Positions 63,280 to 64,000 of a stretch of DNA of 64,000 nucleotides are shown piece by piece. The notes beneath the pieces are model-generated. The model saw nothing but the letters and a program-made list of their open reading frames with translations. It was not told the DNA's origin and did not search any database. The DNA is from Muribaculum gordoncarteri. GTDB lineage: Bacteria; Bacteroidota; Bacteroidia; Bacteroidales; Muribaculaceae. Location of the stretch: assembly GCF_004803695.1 (NCBI RefSeq), contig NZ_CP039393.1, positions 2,170,001 to 2,234,000 of the forward strand, read 5' to 3'. The stretch's first letter is position 1. Every line of letters starts with the position of its first letter. Both the position numbers and the translations under genes were made by a program.

Positions 63280-64000
63280 ATGACCAATCAGGAAATCGTA
63301 TATGACAACTGGGACCGCGAACACCTGTGGCACCCCTACACTTCAACCATAAATCCATTGCCCACCTACAAGGTCGACTCGGCCCACGGAACTACAATCA
63401 AGCTCGTCGACGGCACCGAACTCATCGACGGAATGTCATCGTGGTGGGCCGTGATACACGGCTACAACAATCCACGCATAAACGAAGCCATAACCCGACA
63501 GTGTGAAAAGATGTCACACGTGATGTTTGGCGGTTTGACCCATGAACCGGCAATCGAGCTGGGGAAGCTGCTGCTCGAAATTGTGCCGCCGTCGATGAAC
63601 AACATCTTCTACGCCGACTCGGGCTCGGTGGCCGTCGAAGTGGCCATGAAGATGGCGATACAGGCTGCGGTGTCACGCAGCGGCAACCACGAGAAGAGCA
63701 ACTTCGTCACCATCCGTTCGGGTTATCACGGCGACACTTGGAATGCAATGAGCGTCTGCGACCCCGTGACGGGAATGCACGGAGCATTCGGCCCGGCTCT
63801 TCCCATTCGTTACTTCGTTCCCGCGCCTGAAATCGGGTTCTACGACGAGTGGCGTCCCGAAACGATGGCTCCGCTTGAAAAGACCCTCGCCGAGCACCAC
63901 GACTCCATTGCCGCACTGATTCTCGAGCCTGTAGTGCAGGGTGCGGGAGGAATGCGATTCTACCATCCGCAATATCTCGTCGAGGCTCGCCGCCTCTGCG
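63280..64000 (+). CDS. bioA: Adenosylmethionine-8-amino-7-oxononanoate aminotransferase, 3' end missing
   Basis: The frame is open from ATG 63280 to the window edge, giving 240 codons of an enzyme of about 430-450 residues. BioA makes 7,8-diaminopelargonate for biotin synthesis with SAM as amino donor. The opening [20 protein letters not shown], the [17 protein letters not shown] segment, [17 protein letters not shown] and [14 protein letters not shown] match BioA rather than other class III aminotransferases. The PLP lysine lies beyond the edge. It is divergent from serC. Confidence 0.94.
   Translation, partial: MTNQEIVYDNWDREHLWHPYTSTINPLPTYKVDSAHGTTIKLVDGTELIDGMSSWWAVIHGYNNPRINEAITRQCEKMSHVMFGGLTHEPAIELGKLLLEIVPPSMNNIFYADSGSVAVEVAMKMAIQAAVSRSGNHEKSNFVTIRSGYHGDTWNAMSVCDPVTGMHGAFGPALPIRYFVPAPEIGFYDEWRPETMAPLEKTLAEHHDSIAALILEPVVQGAGGMRFYHPQYLVEARRLC

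Overview
The window looks like chromosome of a Bacteroidales bacterium, most likely Muribaculaceae-like (family-level placement is inference). The evidence is the gene content (Rne/Rng beside HU, a 29-codon AURKAIP1/COX24-type protein, rpsU-xerC-hpf, the gadB-glsA-gadC order, a GT4/GH57/debranching glycogen set) and repeated use of the Bacteroidota promoter form TAnnTTTG with a TTG/TTTG element about 18-21 nt upstream, seen before more than a dozen genes. Shine-Dalgarno-like sequences are generally absent; the one before hpf is an exception.

Layout. 1-1556: an IS1634-type insertion sequence running off the left edge, inserted in the start of an AI-2E-type transporter gene whose first 39 codons remain (1555-1671). 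1907-5168: thrS-infC-rpmI-rplT. 5389-6837: a divergent tryptophanase/tyrosine phenol-lyase family enzyme. 7004-7507 (minus): an ECF sigma factor. 7944-11868: dCMP deaminase, S41 protease, 5-formyl-THF cyclo-ligase, a Ric/YtfE-like protein without its metal ligands, and a LuxR-type regulator, apparently one operon. 11940-13916: ABC-F ATPase. 14703-20132: glutamate-dependent acid resistance (decarboxylase, glutaminase, glutamate/GABA antiporter) and an MFS transporter. 20133-22600: a small accessory patch with an HxlR remnant, a GIY-YIG (T5orf172) protein and a frameshifted RhuM-like/Doc-like toxin-antitoxin-type pair. 22829-28802: SIMPL protein, aspS-nif3-zinc-ribbon operon, rpsU, xerC and hpf. 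28912-36756: manA, a DUF308 membrane protein, cytidylate-kinase-like protein, a small unknown, PPIase, M16 peptidase, DUF349 protein, phosphoglycosyl transferase. 36768-46130: recQ, a Crp/Fnr regulator, a complete RND efflux operon and an LpxA-like acyltransferase. 46244-52085: lipid kinase and a three-gene glycogen operon. 52228-64000: ferritin, RNase G, the 29-aa basic protein, HU, metG-asparaginase, DUF4250 protein, exonuclease III, ROK kinase, initiator-type tRNA-Met, serC-serA, and the 5' part of bioA, cut by the right edge.

Most of the window is housekeeping. The least explained parts are: the metal-ligand-free Ric-like protein paired with a LuxR regulator; the RhuM-like/Doc-like pair, where one T in a T7 run decides whether a 339-residue protein is made; the lyase that lacks a key active-site arginine; and a long hairpin in the RNase G leader. 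No clearly new multi-gene defence or biosynthetic system was found. No CRISPR array, rRNA operon, prophage or known riboswitch was recognised.
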